Positions 40,474 to 50,320 are shown, counted from the first letter of the stretch. The stretch is DNA of 64,000 nucleotides from Sphingomonas asaccharolytica NBRC 15499 (GCF_001598355.1 NZ_BCYU01000013.1:1-64000); one strand, 5' to 3'. Program-made: numbers and translations. The notes: generated by a model not told the origin, from the letters alone.

Positions 40474-41931
40474 TCAGGCGATCTCGTACGCTTCGCTGTC
40501 AAAGCGCTTCATCATTCGAGCGAATTCGGCGGTGTTCCCGGCCCAGTTGTTGGGCATCACGCCGTTATCGGTCTTGTACCAGCTGCCGCATCCCGCTGCC
40601 CAGGAGGTGGTCGCCAGCCGTGCCTGTAGCGTCCGGTTATAGGCGTGGTGCGCATCGGGCTTGACCGCGATCCGGCGTGCATCGCCGCGTGCCAGCTTGA
40701 GGATCGCGGGCAGCGCATATTCCATCTGGCGCTCGACCATGAAGATGATCGAATTGTGCCCGAGATTGGTGTTGGGGCCATAGAGCAGAAACAGGTTTGG
40801 GAAGCCGGAGACAGTGGTGCCGCGATACGCGCTGGCGCCGTTCGTCCAGGTCTGCGCCAGGCTCCCGTTCGGTCCGTTGATTGCGATCGGCGCGACGAAG
40901 CCGTGCGTTTCGAACCCGGTTGCCCAGACGATCGTATCGAGCTCTATCAGCGTGCCGTCGGTAAGCCGCGCGCCGGCCGGTTCGACCCGGTCGATCGCGC
41001 GCGTTTCGAGCGTGACGTTGTCGCGCAGCAGCGCCGGATAATAATCGTCGGATACGAGCGTGCGCTTGCAACCGATAGGAAAGTCCGGCGTCAGCACCTG
41101 GCGCAAGGCGGGATCGGGAATGGTCGCGGCGAGATAATCTAGCGCGATCTTTTCGACCTCGCGTGCCTTGGCGCCACCCGGATTGGCGATTGCCGGATGG
41201 ATCGCCTCGAGCCGTCGCCAGATCAGCGCGCGAAACGCCTTTCTCAGCAACGGGACGTTCGCGAAGAGCCGCTTCACCATTGGTGCGATCGGCGCGTCCA
41301 TGCGCGGAATGATCCAGTGCGGAGATCGTTGGAACACGGTGAGATGCGCGGCTTCGCGGGCGATTTCGGGCACGATCTGGATAGCGCTGGCGCCGGTGCC
41401 GATCACTCCGACGCGCTTGCCGGCAATCGGGGCGTCTTCATGCCAGCGCGCGGTATGGATCTGGGTGCCGGCAAAACTCTTGCGCCCGGGTAAATCGGGC
41501 GTGCGCGGGCGGTTGAGCTGGCCGGTCGCAACGATCAGCACCGGCGCGCGCCAGCGATTGCCGTCGGTCGAGGTGACCGTCCACCGCGCGCTCGCCTCAT
41601 CCCAATCGGCGCTCGTGACCTCGACGCCCAGGCAAAGGTGCGGTCGCAAGCGAAAACGGTTCGCCTGGTCGCGGAAATAATCGAGAATCTCGGGCTGGCG
41701 CGCGAACATGCGCGACCAATGCGGATTGCCGGCGAAGCTATAGCTGTAGAGGTGGCTGGGGACGTCGCAACCCGACCCCGGATAACAATTGTCGAGCCAG
41801 GTTCCGCCGACCTCCAGGCTCTTTTCGAGCACGGCGAAATCGACCTCTGCCTGTTTCAGTCGGATAGCGGCGAGCAGCCCCGACATGCCGGCACCGATGA
41901 TGATCGCCTGGGTTTCTAGCGGGGCAGCCAT
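40474..41931 (-). CDS. FAD-dependent monooxygenase (Baeyer-Villiger-like)
   Basis: A 485-residue flavoprotein. FAD-binding Rossmann motif IIGAGMSGL is at about 11; NADPH-binding VIGTGASAIQI at about 185. The motif FAGTQIHTARWHED (about 157-170) fits the Baeyer-Villiger fingerprint FXGXXXHXXXW, with His where Pro/Asp is usual. ATGFETHG near 350 and YGPNTNLGHNSIIFM near 405 are further conserved blocks. It probably oxidises ketones or hydroxylates a lipophilic substrate using NADPH and O2. ATG 41931 starts MAAPLETQAII; the longer frame has no support. Confidence 0.9.
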   Translation of the reverse strand: MAAPLETQAIIIGAGMSGLLAAIRLKQAEVDFAVLEKSLEVGGTWLDNCYPGSGCDVPSHLYSYSFAGNPHWSRMFARQPEILDYFRDQANRFRLRPHLCLGVEVTSADWDEASARWTVTSTDGNRWRAPVLIVATGQLNRPRTPDLPGRKSFAGTQIHTARWHEDAPIAGKRVGVIGTGASAIQIVPEIAREAAHLTVFQRSPHWIIPRMDAPIAPMVKRLFANVPLLRKAFRALIWRRLEAIHPAIANPGGAKAREVEKIALDYLAATIPDPALRQVLTPDFPIGCKRTLVSDDYYPALLRDNVTLETRAIDRVEPAGARLTDGTLIELDTIVWATGFETHGFVAPIAINGPNGSLAQTWTNGASAYRGTTVSGFPNLFLLYGPNTNLGHNSIIFMVERQMEYALPAILKLARGDARRIAVKPDAHHAYNRTLQARLATTSWAAGCGSWYKTDNGVMPNNWAGNTAEFARMMKRFDSEAYEIA

Positions 41932-42011
41932 GACGATAGCATAACGTGCGCATCCCGCTTGTCGAAGGGGAGGAGTTGGACGATGAAGGCGCGCCATAAA
42001 AGGGGACCACC

Positions 42012-43595
42012 ATGCGCCGCTTCGCCGCTCTGATCCTGCTCGCCACACCGTTGCCCGCGATCGCGAAGGATGCGCCGGCGCAGCATGCCGTGACCGAGGT
42101 CTCGATCGATCAGTTGCGATCGCGCATGGACAAGGGACAGGACACCAGCGCCGACATCACGCGCGCCTATCTCGATCGCATCGCGGAGATGGACCGCAAG
42201 GGCCCGGCGTTGCGCGCAATCATCGCGCTCAATTCCGATGCGCTGGCCCAGGCTAAGGCGAGCGACGCGCGGCGCAAGGCGAAGAAGCTGCTAGGCCCGC
42301 TCGACGGCATCCCGATCCTGATCAAGGACAATATCGAGACGAAAGACCCGGTGCCGACCACCGCGGGCAGCCTGGCGCTGAGGGACAATCTGACCCATCG
42401 CGACGCACCGGTGATCGCTTTGCTCCGCGCGCAGGGTGCGGTGATCTTGGGCAAGACCAACCTCAGCGAATGGGCCAATATCCGCTCGACCAAGGCGATG
42501 AGCGGATGGAGCGGCATAGGCGGGCTGGTGCGCAATCCTTATGGGCTTGACCGTACAGCTTGCGGCTCGTCGAGCGGGACTGGTGCGGCGGTGGCGGCGA
42601 GTTTTGCCGCGGCGGGGCTGGGGACCGAGACCGACGGATCGGTGGTCTGCCCCTCGTCAATCAACGGACTGGTCGGGCTCAAGCCGACGCTTGGGCTGGT
42701 CAGCCGCACTTATGTCGTGCCGATCAGTCATAGCCAGGATACGCCCGGGCCGATGGCGCGCAGCGTCCGCGATGTCGCGACCTTGTTCTCGGCGATGGTC
42801 GGCAGCGACCCGGCCGATGCGGCGACCAAGGATGCCGGCAAATACCGCAAGGACTTCACCGGCGGACTGACGGCCGCATCGCTCAAGGGCGTGCGGATCG
42901 CGGTTTATCGCCCCGACATGTCACCGCTGGTCGCCGTGCGGTTCGATCAAGCGTTGGCGGTGCTCAAGGCGCAAGGCGCGGTGCTGGTCGACGTCCAGCG
43001 GCCCAAGACCGACGGCATGGGCGATGCCGAGTTCGACGTGTTCAAGTTCGAGCTGAAGACTGACCTCAACAAATATCTCGCCTCGACCCCGCCGGGCGTG
43101 AAGACCCGCACGATCGACGACGTGATCGCGTTCGACACCGCCAATGCCGATGCCGAAATGCCGTATTTCGCGCAGGAGATTTTCGACATGGCGGCGAAGT
43201 CGAAGGGGACGGACGAGCCGACCTATCAGGCGCAGCGCGACAAATCCTTGGCTCTCGCCAAGGGGGCGATCGACGGCATGCTCAAACAGGCCGATGCGAC
43301 GATCCTGGTGCAGCCGACTTATGGCCCGGCCTGGCTGAGCGACCCGATCTATGGCGATCAATATAACGGGCCGAGCTCGTCCGAACTGCCGGCGATTTCC
43401 GGCTATCCCAATCTGACGGTGCCGATGGGACTGGTGCGCGGGTTGCCGACCGGGCTGTCGTTCATCGGCCCGGCCTATAGCGACGGCAAGCTGCTCGAGG
43501 CGGGGTATGTCTATGAGCAGGCGTCGAAGGCGCGGGTGGCCCCGAATTATGCCGTGACGGCCGATGCGGGGGAGAGGGTCGAGGGCGCGCGCTGA
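42012..43595 (+). CDS. Exported amidase (amidase signature family)
   Basis: A 527-residue protein with a signal peptide (about 1-18, LILLATPLPAIAKDA). The Ser-cisSer-Lys triad is visible: Lys in LIKDNIETKD (near 99), cis-Ser in TACGSSSGTGAAVA (near 180) and Ser in TETDGSVVCPSS (near 204). An Ala-Gly strand GLVGLKPTLGLVSR follows. Amidase-signature enzymes hydrolyse amides or related bonds; location in the periplasm suggests a peptide or peptidoglycan-derived or drug substrate. GGGGACCACC precedes the ATG. Confidence 0.9.
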   Translation: MRRFAALILLATPLPAIAKDAPAQHAVTEVSIDQLRSRMDKGQDTSADITRAYLDRIAEMDRKGPALRAIIALNSDALAQAKASDARRKAKKLLGPLDGIPILIKDNIETKDPVPTTAGSLALRDNLTHRDAPVIALLRAQGAVILGKTNLSEWANIRSTKAMSGWSGIGGLVRNPYGLDRTACGSSSGTGAAVAASFAAAGLGTETDGSVVCPSSINGLVGLKPTLGLVSRTYVVPISHSQDTPGPMARSVRDVATLFSAMVGSDPADAATKDAGKYRKDFTGGLTAASLKGVRIAVYRPDMSPLVAVRFDQALAVLKAQGAVLVDVQRPKTDGMGDAEFDVFKFELKTDLNKYLASTPPGVKTRTIDDVIAFDTANADAEMPYFAQEIFDMAAKSKGTDEPTYQAQRDKSLALAKGAIDGMLKQADATILVQPTYGPAWLSDPIYGDQYNGPSSSELPAISGYPNLTVPMGLVRGLPTGLSFIGPAYSDGKLLEAGYVYEQASKARVAPNYAVTADAGERVEGAR

Positions 43596-43633
43596 GTCGC
43601 CTTTGCCAACCCAACTCAATCAGCCTTTAGCTT

Positions 43634-44086
43634 TCATCGCTCCTCGAGCAATTCCTCGCGCACCTTGACCGCGAGCAGCGAGGTGCGGACCTCGACGATG
43701 AAGCTGACCAAAGCCGCGATCAACAGAAGCATCGCAAGCGTGAAGGTGAGGGCGACGATCGTCGCAATGCGCAGCCCGATCAGTTCGGCGACGAATAATT
43801 GCGCGACGACCAGGCACGTCATCACCGCGCTCGATACGGCCAGGAACAGCCCGAAATTTATCACCCGGATGCGGCGGTCGAGGATCCGCAGCTCCGAGAC
43901 ATAGCGGTCGCGGTCCGGACCGCTGGACAAAGGATGGAGCTTCTCGAGATCCCGCACCCGGTCGACCACGCGCGCCATCCGGCCGACCAGCACGTTGAGC
44001 AAGGCGCCGATGCCGGTCAGCATGAACACCGGCGACAGCGAGAGCTGGATTGTCTGGGCGATCGTCGAGACGGTATTGGGTTGCAT
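43634..44086 (-). CDS. DUF2721 membrane protein
   Basis: A 150-residue protein with helices at about 16-35, 75-95 and 105-130. LSPVFMLTGIGALLNVLVGR followed by MARVVDRVR is the DUF2721 hallmark, and the tail EVREELLEER is charged. The function is unknown. It is convergent with the amidase and divergent from the GNAT-type gene. Confidence 0.85.
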   Translation of the reverse strand: MQPNTVSTIAQTIQLSLSPVFMLTGIGALLNVLVGRMARVVDRVRDLEKLHPLSSGPDRDRYVSELRILDRRIRVINFGLFLAVSSAVMTCLVVAQLFVAELIGLRIATIVALTFTLAMLLLIAALVSFIVEVRTSLLAVKVREELLEER

Positions 44087-44204
44087 CGTCTGATATCATG
44101 GCGGGCTATCGGCGATTAGGGAAGCGGTAGGAGTAAGCGCCTAGTTCGCGAGGCGCGCCGGCTAAAAACGGCTTGGTAACGGCTGACCGGTATAGCCGGC
44201 GATC

Positions 44205-45332
44205 ATGACCAAGCCGATGCTGCTCAGCGAGTTCACACGCCTGCCCCCCGCGATGCGCGCCACTGCGTTCGACGGGCTGTCGGCGTTGATCGATGCCGTC
44301 GCGGAGCAGGCGGATGAGGGGCATCGATTCCTCCGCTATCAATGGTTCGCCGCATCGCTGGCCGCTTATGGCGGTCGCGCGCGGACCTTGATCGTCGAAC
44401 GCGACGGCTATCCGGTCATCGCGCTGCCGCTGGCCGGGTTCGGGCCTGAGGCGGCGAGGCTCGCCGCGATCCCCGGCTGCTATTGGCCGTTTCGCGGCTT
44501 TCCGGCCTGCACCGATGCCTCCGACGCCGCGTTCGACGTGCTGGTCGATCGACTGGGGCAAGAGGTCAACGGTCTGCGCATCGGCCCGTCTTATGATGGC
44601 GATCCTGCACTTAGCGGGCTGATCGCGGCGGCGAGGCGGCGGCGCTGGGTCGTGCTGGACCGCTTCGTGGCCGATTCCTATCTGCTCGACATGGCCGCGG
44701 CACAAAGCCAGGCCGCCTGGCCACGCGCGTCGACGCTCAAGAAGAACCGGTTCCACCAAAAGCATCTAGCGGATCGCGGCGCGCTCGACTGGCGTTTCAT
44801 GAGTGGCGCCGACCTAGCCGCGGGAGGGTTCGATCAGCTGGCCGCGGTCGAACAGAAAAGCTGGATCGCCGCACGCACCGATGGCAGCGACGCCAAATTC
44901 ACCAAGCGCGGTCATGGTGCGTTCTGGCGCCAGGCCGCCGCCGATCCGGTGATCGCCGAGATGATGTCGGCGGCGTTGTTGACGGTCGACGGGGCTCCTG
45001 CCGCCTTTTCGTTCGATCTCAATTTGGGGGCGCTGAAATACGCCGTCGCCAACAGCTACGACCCCGCCTTTGCCAAACATTCGCCGGGCCGGCTGCTCTA
45101 CTATCGCAATCTCGTCCGGGCGTTGCAGCAGGGTATGACCAAGGTCGATTGGGGTGCGGGCGACAGCGGCTACAAGAGCACGATCGGCGCCGAACCGGGA
45201 CCGGTGATCCGCGACTGGCTATTGCTCCGGCCCGGTGCGCCATCGATGCTCGGCCGCGTGCTCCAAGGGATGTGGCGGCGGAGCGGACAGGCGCCGGACC
45301 AGCCGCCCAGGCTGACCGACACCGCCGATTAA
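44205..45332 (+). CDS. GNAT-type acetyltransferase, BioF2-like
   Basis: A 375-residue protein. ATLKKNRFHQKHLADRGALDWRF near 180 and DQLAAVEQKSWIAARTDGSD near 210 are the conserved parts of the BioF2-like (Acetyltransf_6) domain of the FemAB/GNAT clan, with CYWPFRGFPACTDASD as an earlier segment. These enzymes act in polysaccharide or glycolipid biosynthesis, but no such cluster is here. The stop TAA at 45330-45332 overlaps the convergent ParB-like stop by 3 nt. Confidence 0.82.
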   Translation: MTKPMLLSEFTRLPPAMRATAFDGLSALIDAVAEQADEGHRFLRYQWFAASLAAYGGRARTLIVERDGYPVIALPLAGFGPEAARLAAIPGCYWPFRGFPACTDASDAAFDVLVDRLGQEVNGLRIGPSYDGDPALSGLIAAARRRRWVVLDRFVADSYLLDMAAAQSQAAWPRASTLKKNRFHQKHLADRGALDWRFMSGADLAAGGFDQLAAVEQKSWIAARTDGSDAKFTKRGHGAFWRQAAADPVIAEMMSAALLTVDGAPAAFSFDLNLGALKYAVANSYDPAFAKHSPGRLLYYRNLVRALQQGMTKVDWGAGDSGYKSTIGAEPGPVIRDWLLLRPGAPSMLGRVLQGMWRRSGQAPDQPPRLTDTAD

Positions 45333-46384
45333 TCGCTCTCGTCGTCGCGCGACGACAGACCCAGCGAGAATCCCTTCGCCTCGGCGGCATCGAGCGCAGC
45401 GCGCACCGCCTCGGTGATTGCCTTGCGGGTGACGCCGGAGCCGGCGTGCAGCTTCAGGGTCAAACTGTTCTTGTTGGCGTTCGCGCTCATCGCCAACCGG
45501 CCGGTGGGGCCGCGTAGTTCGGCGGATTGTTCCGGCGCGGGACTCGACGCGTCGTTCAACTGCCGCAGCACTTCCGCCGCCGGATAGGGCGCGAGGCCGT
45601 CGGTACGGCGGGCCATCTGCGCGCGGGCGATCTGGATCGCGGTCGCCATGATCACCGGCCCGGCCGGTCCGTCGAGCTTCTGCGCCAGCGTATAGGCGGG
45701 CTTGAGATGGAGATCGCCCGGCGACCCGAACGCCGCGAGCAACTGATCGGGCAGGGCCGAGACCCGGATCATCTTGGACAGCCAGGATTTGGACAGCGCC
45801 AGCCGCTCGGCCATCCGCGTCAGATGGCCGTCATAATGGTCGTGAAGCGCGGCCGCGTAATTGCGCGCGCGTTCGATGTCGGACACGTCCTTGCGCGCGC
45901 GATTTTCCAGATCGGCGAGGCGGAAGGCGGCCTCATCGTCGAGAATCTCGACCTGGATCAGGAAGCGCAGCGACGGCATACTGGTCGCACGCAGATACGA
46001 CACCGCGAAATGGCGCCGCGTGCCGGCGATCACTTCATATTCGTACAGCGCATCGTCGAACACCGGACGCACGACAGCCGCGACCTTCTGCATTCCCTCG
46101 GTCGCGATCGACTGGATCAGATCGCGGCAATTGTCGGGATTGAGGTCGTGATAGATGCGCGCATTGCCCGGCCAGATGCGGACGCGGGCCGGATCGACCA
46201 GGAATTGCATCGCCTCATAGGCCCATTCGTCGCGGCGACGCGGTTCGACCGGCGGCGGCTCCGCCGACTGAACGACCGCCGGCTCGGCGGGCGGTGGGGA
46301 GGGAATGGACGCCGTCCCGTCAGCCTCGGCGCGCGCGCGGTTGAACAGGCTGGCAAAGCTGGGCTTGTCGCGACGCTCGGTCAT
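45329..46384 (-). CDS. ParB/RepB-type partition protein, unpaired
   Basis: A 351-residue protein with a ParB N-terminal nuclease-type domain (about 60-155: ICDPARVRIWPGNARIYHDL-like, NCRDLIQSIATEGM, VIAGTRRHFAVSYLR), a helix-turn-helix (about 165-215: LENRARKDVSDIERARNYAAAL, with the LSKSWLSKMIRVSALP HTH) and a C-terminal dimer part. No ParA or parS cluster lies near, and the sequence is closer to plasmid RepB than to chromosomal ParB. It may be a remnant or an orphan nucleoid protein. ATG 46384 is used. Confidence 0.82.
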   Translation of the reverse strand: MTERRDKPSFASLFNRARAEADGTASIPSPPPAEPAVVQSAEPPPVEPRRRDEWAYEAMQFLVDPARVRIWPGNARIYHDLNPDNCRDLIQSIATEGMQKVAAVVRPVFDDALYEYEVIAGTRRHFAVSYLRATSMPSLRFLIQVEILDDEAAFRLADLENRARKDVSDIERARNYAAALHDHYDGHLTRMAERLALSKSWLSKMIRVSALPDQLLAAFGSPGDLHLKPAYTLAQKLDGPAGPVIMATAIQIARAQMARRTDGLAPYPAAEVLRQLNDASSPAPEQSAELRGPTGRLAMSANANKNSLTLKLHAGSGVTRKAITEAVRAALDAAEAKGFSLGLSSRDDESD

Positions 46385-46444
46385 TGCGCGCCACGATAGT
46401 CCGGGTTTGACGCCGCCGCCAGCGTTCCGGACGGCCAGCAATGG

Positions 46445-47137
46445 TCAGACCCGTAAATAGCGGAAATACCAGACCTCATGCCCTTGTCGCCGTGCTTTGC
46501 GCTCGTAGCGCGTCTCGGGCCAGTCGTCGGGGCGCGTCAAAAAGTCGCGCGGCGTCTGCGCGGTCCAGACGAAGTCGCGGCGGCGGTTCATCACCATCAT
46601 CGCCCAGCGACAATAGGTCGGATCGTCGGTGCCCAGCCGGAACTCGCAGCCGGGCTTGAGCTTGGCGGCGATCAGATCGAGCGGACCGTCATTGACCATC
46701 CGCCGCTTGGCATGCCGCGCCTTGGGCCAGGGATCGGGATGGAGGAGGTAGACGCGGTTCAGGCTGGCATCGGGCAACCGCTCGGCCACGTCGAGCGCGT
46801 CGCCCATGTGCAGGCGGACATTCTCCAGTCCCTGATCGCGGATATGACCGAGCGCGCCGACAACCCCGTTGAGGAATGGTTCGCAGCCGATAAAGCCATG
46901 ATCGCGCCGCGCCGTCGCCTGTCCCGCAAGATGCTCGCCGGCGCCGAAGCCGATCTCCAGCTCGAGCGGGCGCCCAGAATTTTCGGCGTCGCCGAACAAG
47001 GCCCGCGCATCGAGCGGGCCGGTTTCCGGTACCTCGACGGCGGGCAGCAGCTCTTCGACCAGGGCGGACTGGCCCTGGCGCAATTTATGTCCCTGGCGCC
47101 GGCCATAGAGGCGCCGGATGGTCGTCGGATCGTTCAT
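46445..47137 (-). CDS. trmB: tRNA (guanine-N7-)-methyltransferase
   Basis: A 230-residue SAM-dependent enzyme that makes m7G46 in tRNA. SAM motif I is ELEIGFGAGEHL near 58-69. LHPDPWPKARHAKRRMVN near 131 is the TrmB signature, with the catalytic Asp. The tail KARRQGHEVWYFRYLRV is conserved and binds tRNA. It lies downstream of metK on the same strand; metK supplies SAM, so shared transcription is plausible though a hairpin at 47189-47218 separates them. Confidence 0.94.
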   Translation of the reverse strand: MNDPTTIRRLYGRRQGHKLRQGQSALVEELLPAVEVPETGPLDARALFGDAENSGRPLELEIGFGAGEHLAGQATARRDHGFIGCEPFLNGVVGALGHIRDQGLENVRLHMGDALDVAERLPDASLNRVYLLHPDPWPKARHAKRRMVNDGPLDLIAAKLKPGCEFRLGTDDPTYCRWAMMVMNRRRDFVWTAQTPRDFLTRPDDWPETRYERKARRQGHEVWYFRYLRV

Positions 47138-47188
47138 CGTGCGACCGACTATAGCGTGATCCGCCGAAAGCCAATCGCGGCCAACGAA

Positions 47189-47218
47189 GAAGGGCCGGAG
47201 ATCGCTCCCCGGCCCTTC
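47189..47218 (-). terminator. Hairpin between metK and trmB
   Basis: GAAGGGCCGG (47189-47198) pairs with CCGGCCCTTC (47209-47218), 10 bp with a 10-nt loop. On the minus strand it follows the metK stop by about 26 nt and is succeeded by TTCGTTGG, which is only partly U-rich. Weak or partial termination is likely. Confidence 0.55.
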
Positions 47219-47243
47219 GCCATTTCAACCGATATGATCGAGA

Positions 47244-48455
47244 TCAGGCCAGAGCGGCCTTGAGATCGTCGACCAGGTCGGTGCGCTCCCACGGAAAGAA
47301 GTCGCCTTCGGGCTTGCGGCCGAAGTGACCGTATGCCGCAGTGCGCGCATAAATCGGCTTGTTGAGGCCGAGATGCGTGCGGATGCCCCGTGGGGTCAGG
47401 CCGCCCAGCTTCTCGATCTTGCCGATTGCCGCTTCCAGTTCGTCGTCACCGACCGTGCCGGTGCCATGCGTATCGACATAGAGCGACAGCGGCTTCGAAA
47501 CGCCGATCGCATAGGCCAGCTGGATCGTCACGCGCTGGGCGAGGCCGGCCGCGACGATGTTCTTCGCCAGATAGCGGGTGATATAGGCCGCCGAACGGTC
47601 GACCTTGGTCGGGTCCTTGCCGCTGAACGCGCCACCGCCGTGGGGCGACGCACCGCCATAGGTGTCGACGATGATCTTGCGGCCAGTCACGCCGGCGTCG
47701 CCATCAGGGCCGCCGATCTCGAAGCTGCCGGTCGGGTTGATGTGATAGACGGTCTCGTCGCTGAGCAAGGCCGAGGGGATCACGTCGGCGACGACTTGCT
47801 TCACATAAGCGTGAAGCTCGGCTTCCTTGTCGCCTTCGTCATAGCCCTTGCCATGCTGGGTCGAGACGACGATCGCAGTGGCGGCGACAGGCTTGCTGCC
47901 CTCGTAGCGCAACGTGACCTGACTCTTGGCGTCCGGCTCCAGAAACGGCGCCTTGCCGGAGTGGCGGTCGGCGGCCATCTGCTCGAGGATCTTGTGGCTG
48001 TAATAGAGCGTCGCTGGCATAAGATCCGGCGTATCGTTGGCGGCATAGCCGAACATGATGCCCTGGTCGCCGGCGCCTTCGTCCTTGTTGCCGCTGGCGT
48101 CCACGCCCTGTGCGATATGCGCCGATTGCGGGTGCAGATTGTTCTCGAAGCGGAAGGTTTCCCAGTGGAAGCCGTCCTGCTCATAGCCGATCCGCTTCAC
48201 GGTATCGCGCACCGCCTTCTCGACCTCGTCGCGGACGCCGGGCGCCCAGTTGCCGGCCTCGTCCATGATGCCCTTGCCGCGGATTTCACCGGCCAGCACG
48301 ACGAGCTGGGTAGTGGTCAGCGTCTCGCAGGCGATGCGCGCTTCGGGGTCTTTCGACAGGAACAGGTCGACGATGGCGTCGGAAATCTGGTCGGCGACCT
48401 TGTCGGGATGGCCTTCGGAGACCGATTCGGACGTGAAGAGATAATTGGAACGCAT
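47244..48455 (-). CDS. metK: S-adenosylmethionine synthetase
   Basis: A 403-residue enzyme making SAM from ATP and methionine. The start [22 protein letters not shown], the ATP motif [12 protein letters not shown] near 124, the P-loop-like GGGAFSGKD near 275 and the [10 protein letters not shown] block near 378 are all intact (the first is quoted here as [16 protein letters not shown]). A ribosome site AGAGGAAA lies 5-12 nt before the ATG and is within a predicted pseudoknot leader. It is 80 nt downstream of lnt on the same strand. Confidence 0.96.
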   Translation of the reverse strand: MRSNYLFTSESVSEGHPDKVADQISDAIVDLFLSKDPEARIACETLTTTQLVVLAGEIRGKGIMDEAGNWAPGVRDEVEKAVRDTVKRIGYEQDGFHWETFRFENNLHPQSAHIAQGVDASGNKDEGAGDQGIMFGYAANDTPDLMPATLYYSHKILEQMAADRHSGKAPFLEPDAKSQVTLRYEGSKPVAATAIVVSTQHGKGYDEGDKEAELHAYVKQVVADVIPSALLSDETVYHINPTGSFEIGGPDGDAGVTGRKIIVDTYGGASPHGGGAFSGKDPTKVDRSAAYITRYLAKNIVAAGLAQRVTIQLAYAIGVSKPLSLYVDTHGTGTVGDDELEAAIGKIEKLGGLTPRGIRTHLGLNKPIYARTAAYGHFGRKPEGDFFPWERTDLVDDLKAALA

Positions 48456-48502
48456 TGAGTTTCCTCTGGGGTCTGGCGGAAAGCCGGGCCGTTGCCATGC
48501 CC
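48456..48502 (-). promoter_or_regulatory. Pseudoknot leader of metK, SAM/SAH-like riboswitch candidate
   Basis: On the RNA, GGG-CA-UGGC (48502-48494) can pair with GCCA-GA-CCC (48477-48469) around a 16-nt loop starting AACGGC. The loop end UUUCC (48482-48478) can pair with GGAAA (48464-48460), which is part of the ribosome site, giving an H-type pseudoknot. The known SAM/SAH riboswitch of Rhodobacterales metK has the same order and the same CAACGGC block. Fit to the published consensus was not tested, and this group is not known to carry that class. Confidence 0.42.
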
Positions 48503-48523
48503 ATATAAAGCTTTCCTTATATG
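48502..48523. promoter_or_regulatory. Inverted repeat upstream of metK
   Basis: CATATAA (48502-48508) and TTATATG (48517-48523) are perfect arms with an 8-nt centre. It is AT-rich in GC-rich surroundings and only 47 nt from the metK start. ArsR-type SahR/SamR regulators of SAM metabolism bind AT-rich palindromes before metK in several proteobacteria, so it is an operator candidate. Confidence 0.5.
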
Positions 48524-48535
48524 AGGCTGCGGGTC

Positions 48536-50092
48536 CTAGCGAGCGAGCCGCCGGATGGCAATCGCGCAAATCAGCAGAATCGCCGAGGCGATTCCCGCCA
48601 GCCAGTTGCCGAGGCGCGAGAAGAGGGTGGGGGAGCCGCGCATTACCGAGCCTTCGATCGCGCTGGCGCGGCCCATCGGGATGCTCTGGCGTACCACGCC
48701 GTCAGGGTCGATGATCGCTGAGATACCGGTCGGCGTCGCACGGACGATCGACAGACCTTCCTCGATCGCGCGCAGCCGCGCCTGGGCGAGATGCGCGGGC
48801 GGACCCAGCGTGCCGAACCACGCGTCGTTCGATGGGTTGAAGATGAAGTCGGGTCGATGGGCGGGGTCGACGACATGGCCGGAGAAGATCACTTCGTAGC
48901 AGATCAGCATGCCGACCTTGCCGAAGCCGGGAATGACCATCGTGCGCGGGCCGGGGCCGGGAATGAAATCGACATCGCCAGGAACGAGGCGCGACAGGCC
49001 GATCGCTTCCAATACGGGGCGCATCGGCAGATATTCGCCATAGGGAACCAGATGCGCCTTGTCGTAGCGACCGTGGAGTTGCGCATCGGGGCCGATCACC
49101 GCGATCGAATTGGTCGCCGCGATCATATTCTCGGTGCGCTTGTCGAAATACATCCCCTGCGTGCCGGTCAGGATCGCGTCGTGGTCGCCAAGCAGCAAAG
49201 CCATCCGGATGCGCGCGGTCTGCGCGCTGCCCATCAGGTCGTAGACATAGCGCGGATAGCCGTCTTCGACCGGAAAGCGGATCGCGCCCTCCGGCCACAG
49301 TATCAGGCGGGGATGGTTGGCGTCGGGTTTTCCCGACAGCCGCGCGAGTGCCTGGAAATTGGCTTCGGCGTAATCGGCGGTCGGTTTGGCCTCTTCGGCC
49401 AGGTTGGGTTGGACGATGCGCACATGGGTGGCGAGGTCGGGCGCGCGGGAAAGATGTTCAGCCGGGACGGACGAATAGCCGACCAAGGCGATCAGGATGA
49501 GCATGGGCAGATAAGCACGACGGTCGCTGGCGATGACCAGGAGACAACCGCCCGCGATCACGACGATCCCCGACAGAGCATAGCTGCCGACATAGGCGGC
49601 GAGGCCTGCCACAGGGATCGACACCCAGGCTGCCGCGAGCGGGTCCCAAGGATAGCCCGTGAACATCGTCCCGCGAAGATATTCGGTCGCGATCCAGGCA
49701 ACGCCCGCGACCAGCACGAAGGCGGTATCGACGCGAGGTGCCGGATCGCCCTTTGCTGCTGGGCTCGCGAGTCGCCAGGCCAGCCCGGCGGCAAGCATCG
49801 GGAAGAGCGCGAGATAGGCAGCGACAAGGACTACCGCCACATAGCCGAGCCAAGGCGGCATCGCGTCCTGAAATTCGAACGGCTGCTGAATCCACAAGTT
49901 GGCGACGGCGAAGTGGCCGAGCCCGAACAGCCAGCCCATTCCCAAGACTTGTCTGATCGAGCCGCCACCATGGATGAGGAGCAGCCAGACCGCAAACCCG
50001 GCCAAGGTCAGCGGCCACCAGTTCCATGGCGCGAAGCCGAGCGCGGATATGGCACCAAGCGCGAGTGGCAGGAGCGGGAGGAGACGACGCAT
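48536..50092 (-). CDS. lnt: Apolipoprotein N-acyltransferase
   Basis: A 518-residue inner-membrane enzyme that adds the third acyl chain to lipoproteins. About six N-terminal helices (to residue 215) are followed by the nitrilase-type domain. The catalytic triad is visible: Glu in [12 protein letters not shown] (near 267), Lys in [12 protein letters not shown] (near 330) and Cys in [12 protein letters not shown] (near 393). The C-terminus has one more helix (about 490-515). It is upstream of metK on the same strand, an order common in alphaproteobacteria. Confidence 0.95.
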   Translation of the reverse strand: MRRLLPLLPLALGAISALGFAPWNWWPLTLAGFAVWLLLIHGGGSIRQVLGMGWLFGLGHFAVANLWIQQPFEFQDAMPPWLGYVAVVLVAAYLALFPMLAAGLAWRLASPAAKGDPAPRVDTAFVLVAGVAWIATEYLRGTMFTGYPWDPLAAAWVSIPVAGLAAYVGSYALSGIVVIAGGCLLVIASDRRAYLPMLILIALVGYSSVPAEHLSRAPDLATHVRIVQPNLAEEAKPTADYAEANFQALARLSGKPDANHPRLILWPEGAIRFPVEDGYPRYVYDLMGSAQTARIRMALLLGDHDAILTGTQGMYFDKRTENMIAATNSIAVIGPDAQLHGRYDKAHLVPYGEYLPMRPVLEAIGLSRLVPGDVDFIPGPGPRTMVIPGFGKVGMLICYEVIFSGHVVDPAHRPDFIFNPSNDAWFGTLGPPAHLAQARLRAIEEGLSIVRATPTGISAIIDPDGVVRQSIPMGRASAIEGSVMRGSPTLFSRLGNWLAGIASAILLICAIAIRRLAR

Positions 50093-50138
50093 CGCCTCGC
50101 GCTATGGCTGCGAAATGACGAAGCGCGCTAGCCCCAAT

Positions 50139-50291
50139 CGTCATGCCGGGCTTGTTCCGTGCTCGAGCTTTGGCTTGCCCCCGGCAAGCAAAAATCGTGT
50201 CCGGGGGGCACGACCTCGCTCGAACACCAACGTGCAACCACGACTTAATTCCGATGGGATGGTTGGACCCCGGAACACGCCCGGGGTGACG
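50139..50291. repeat. REP-like inverted pair with long spacer
   Basis: Left unit from 50139 (CGTCATGCCGGGCTTG) and right unit ending 50291 (ACCCCGGAACACGCCCGGGG then TGACG). The pair has the same outer ends as at 6600, 23723 and 59363 but a spacer of about 100 nt. It fills most of the lnt-VOC gap (50093-50320). Confidence 0.7.
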
Positions 50292-50320
50292 TTTGGTTCT
50301 ACGGGCAGTAGCTAGGAATT

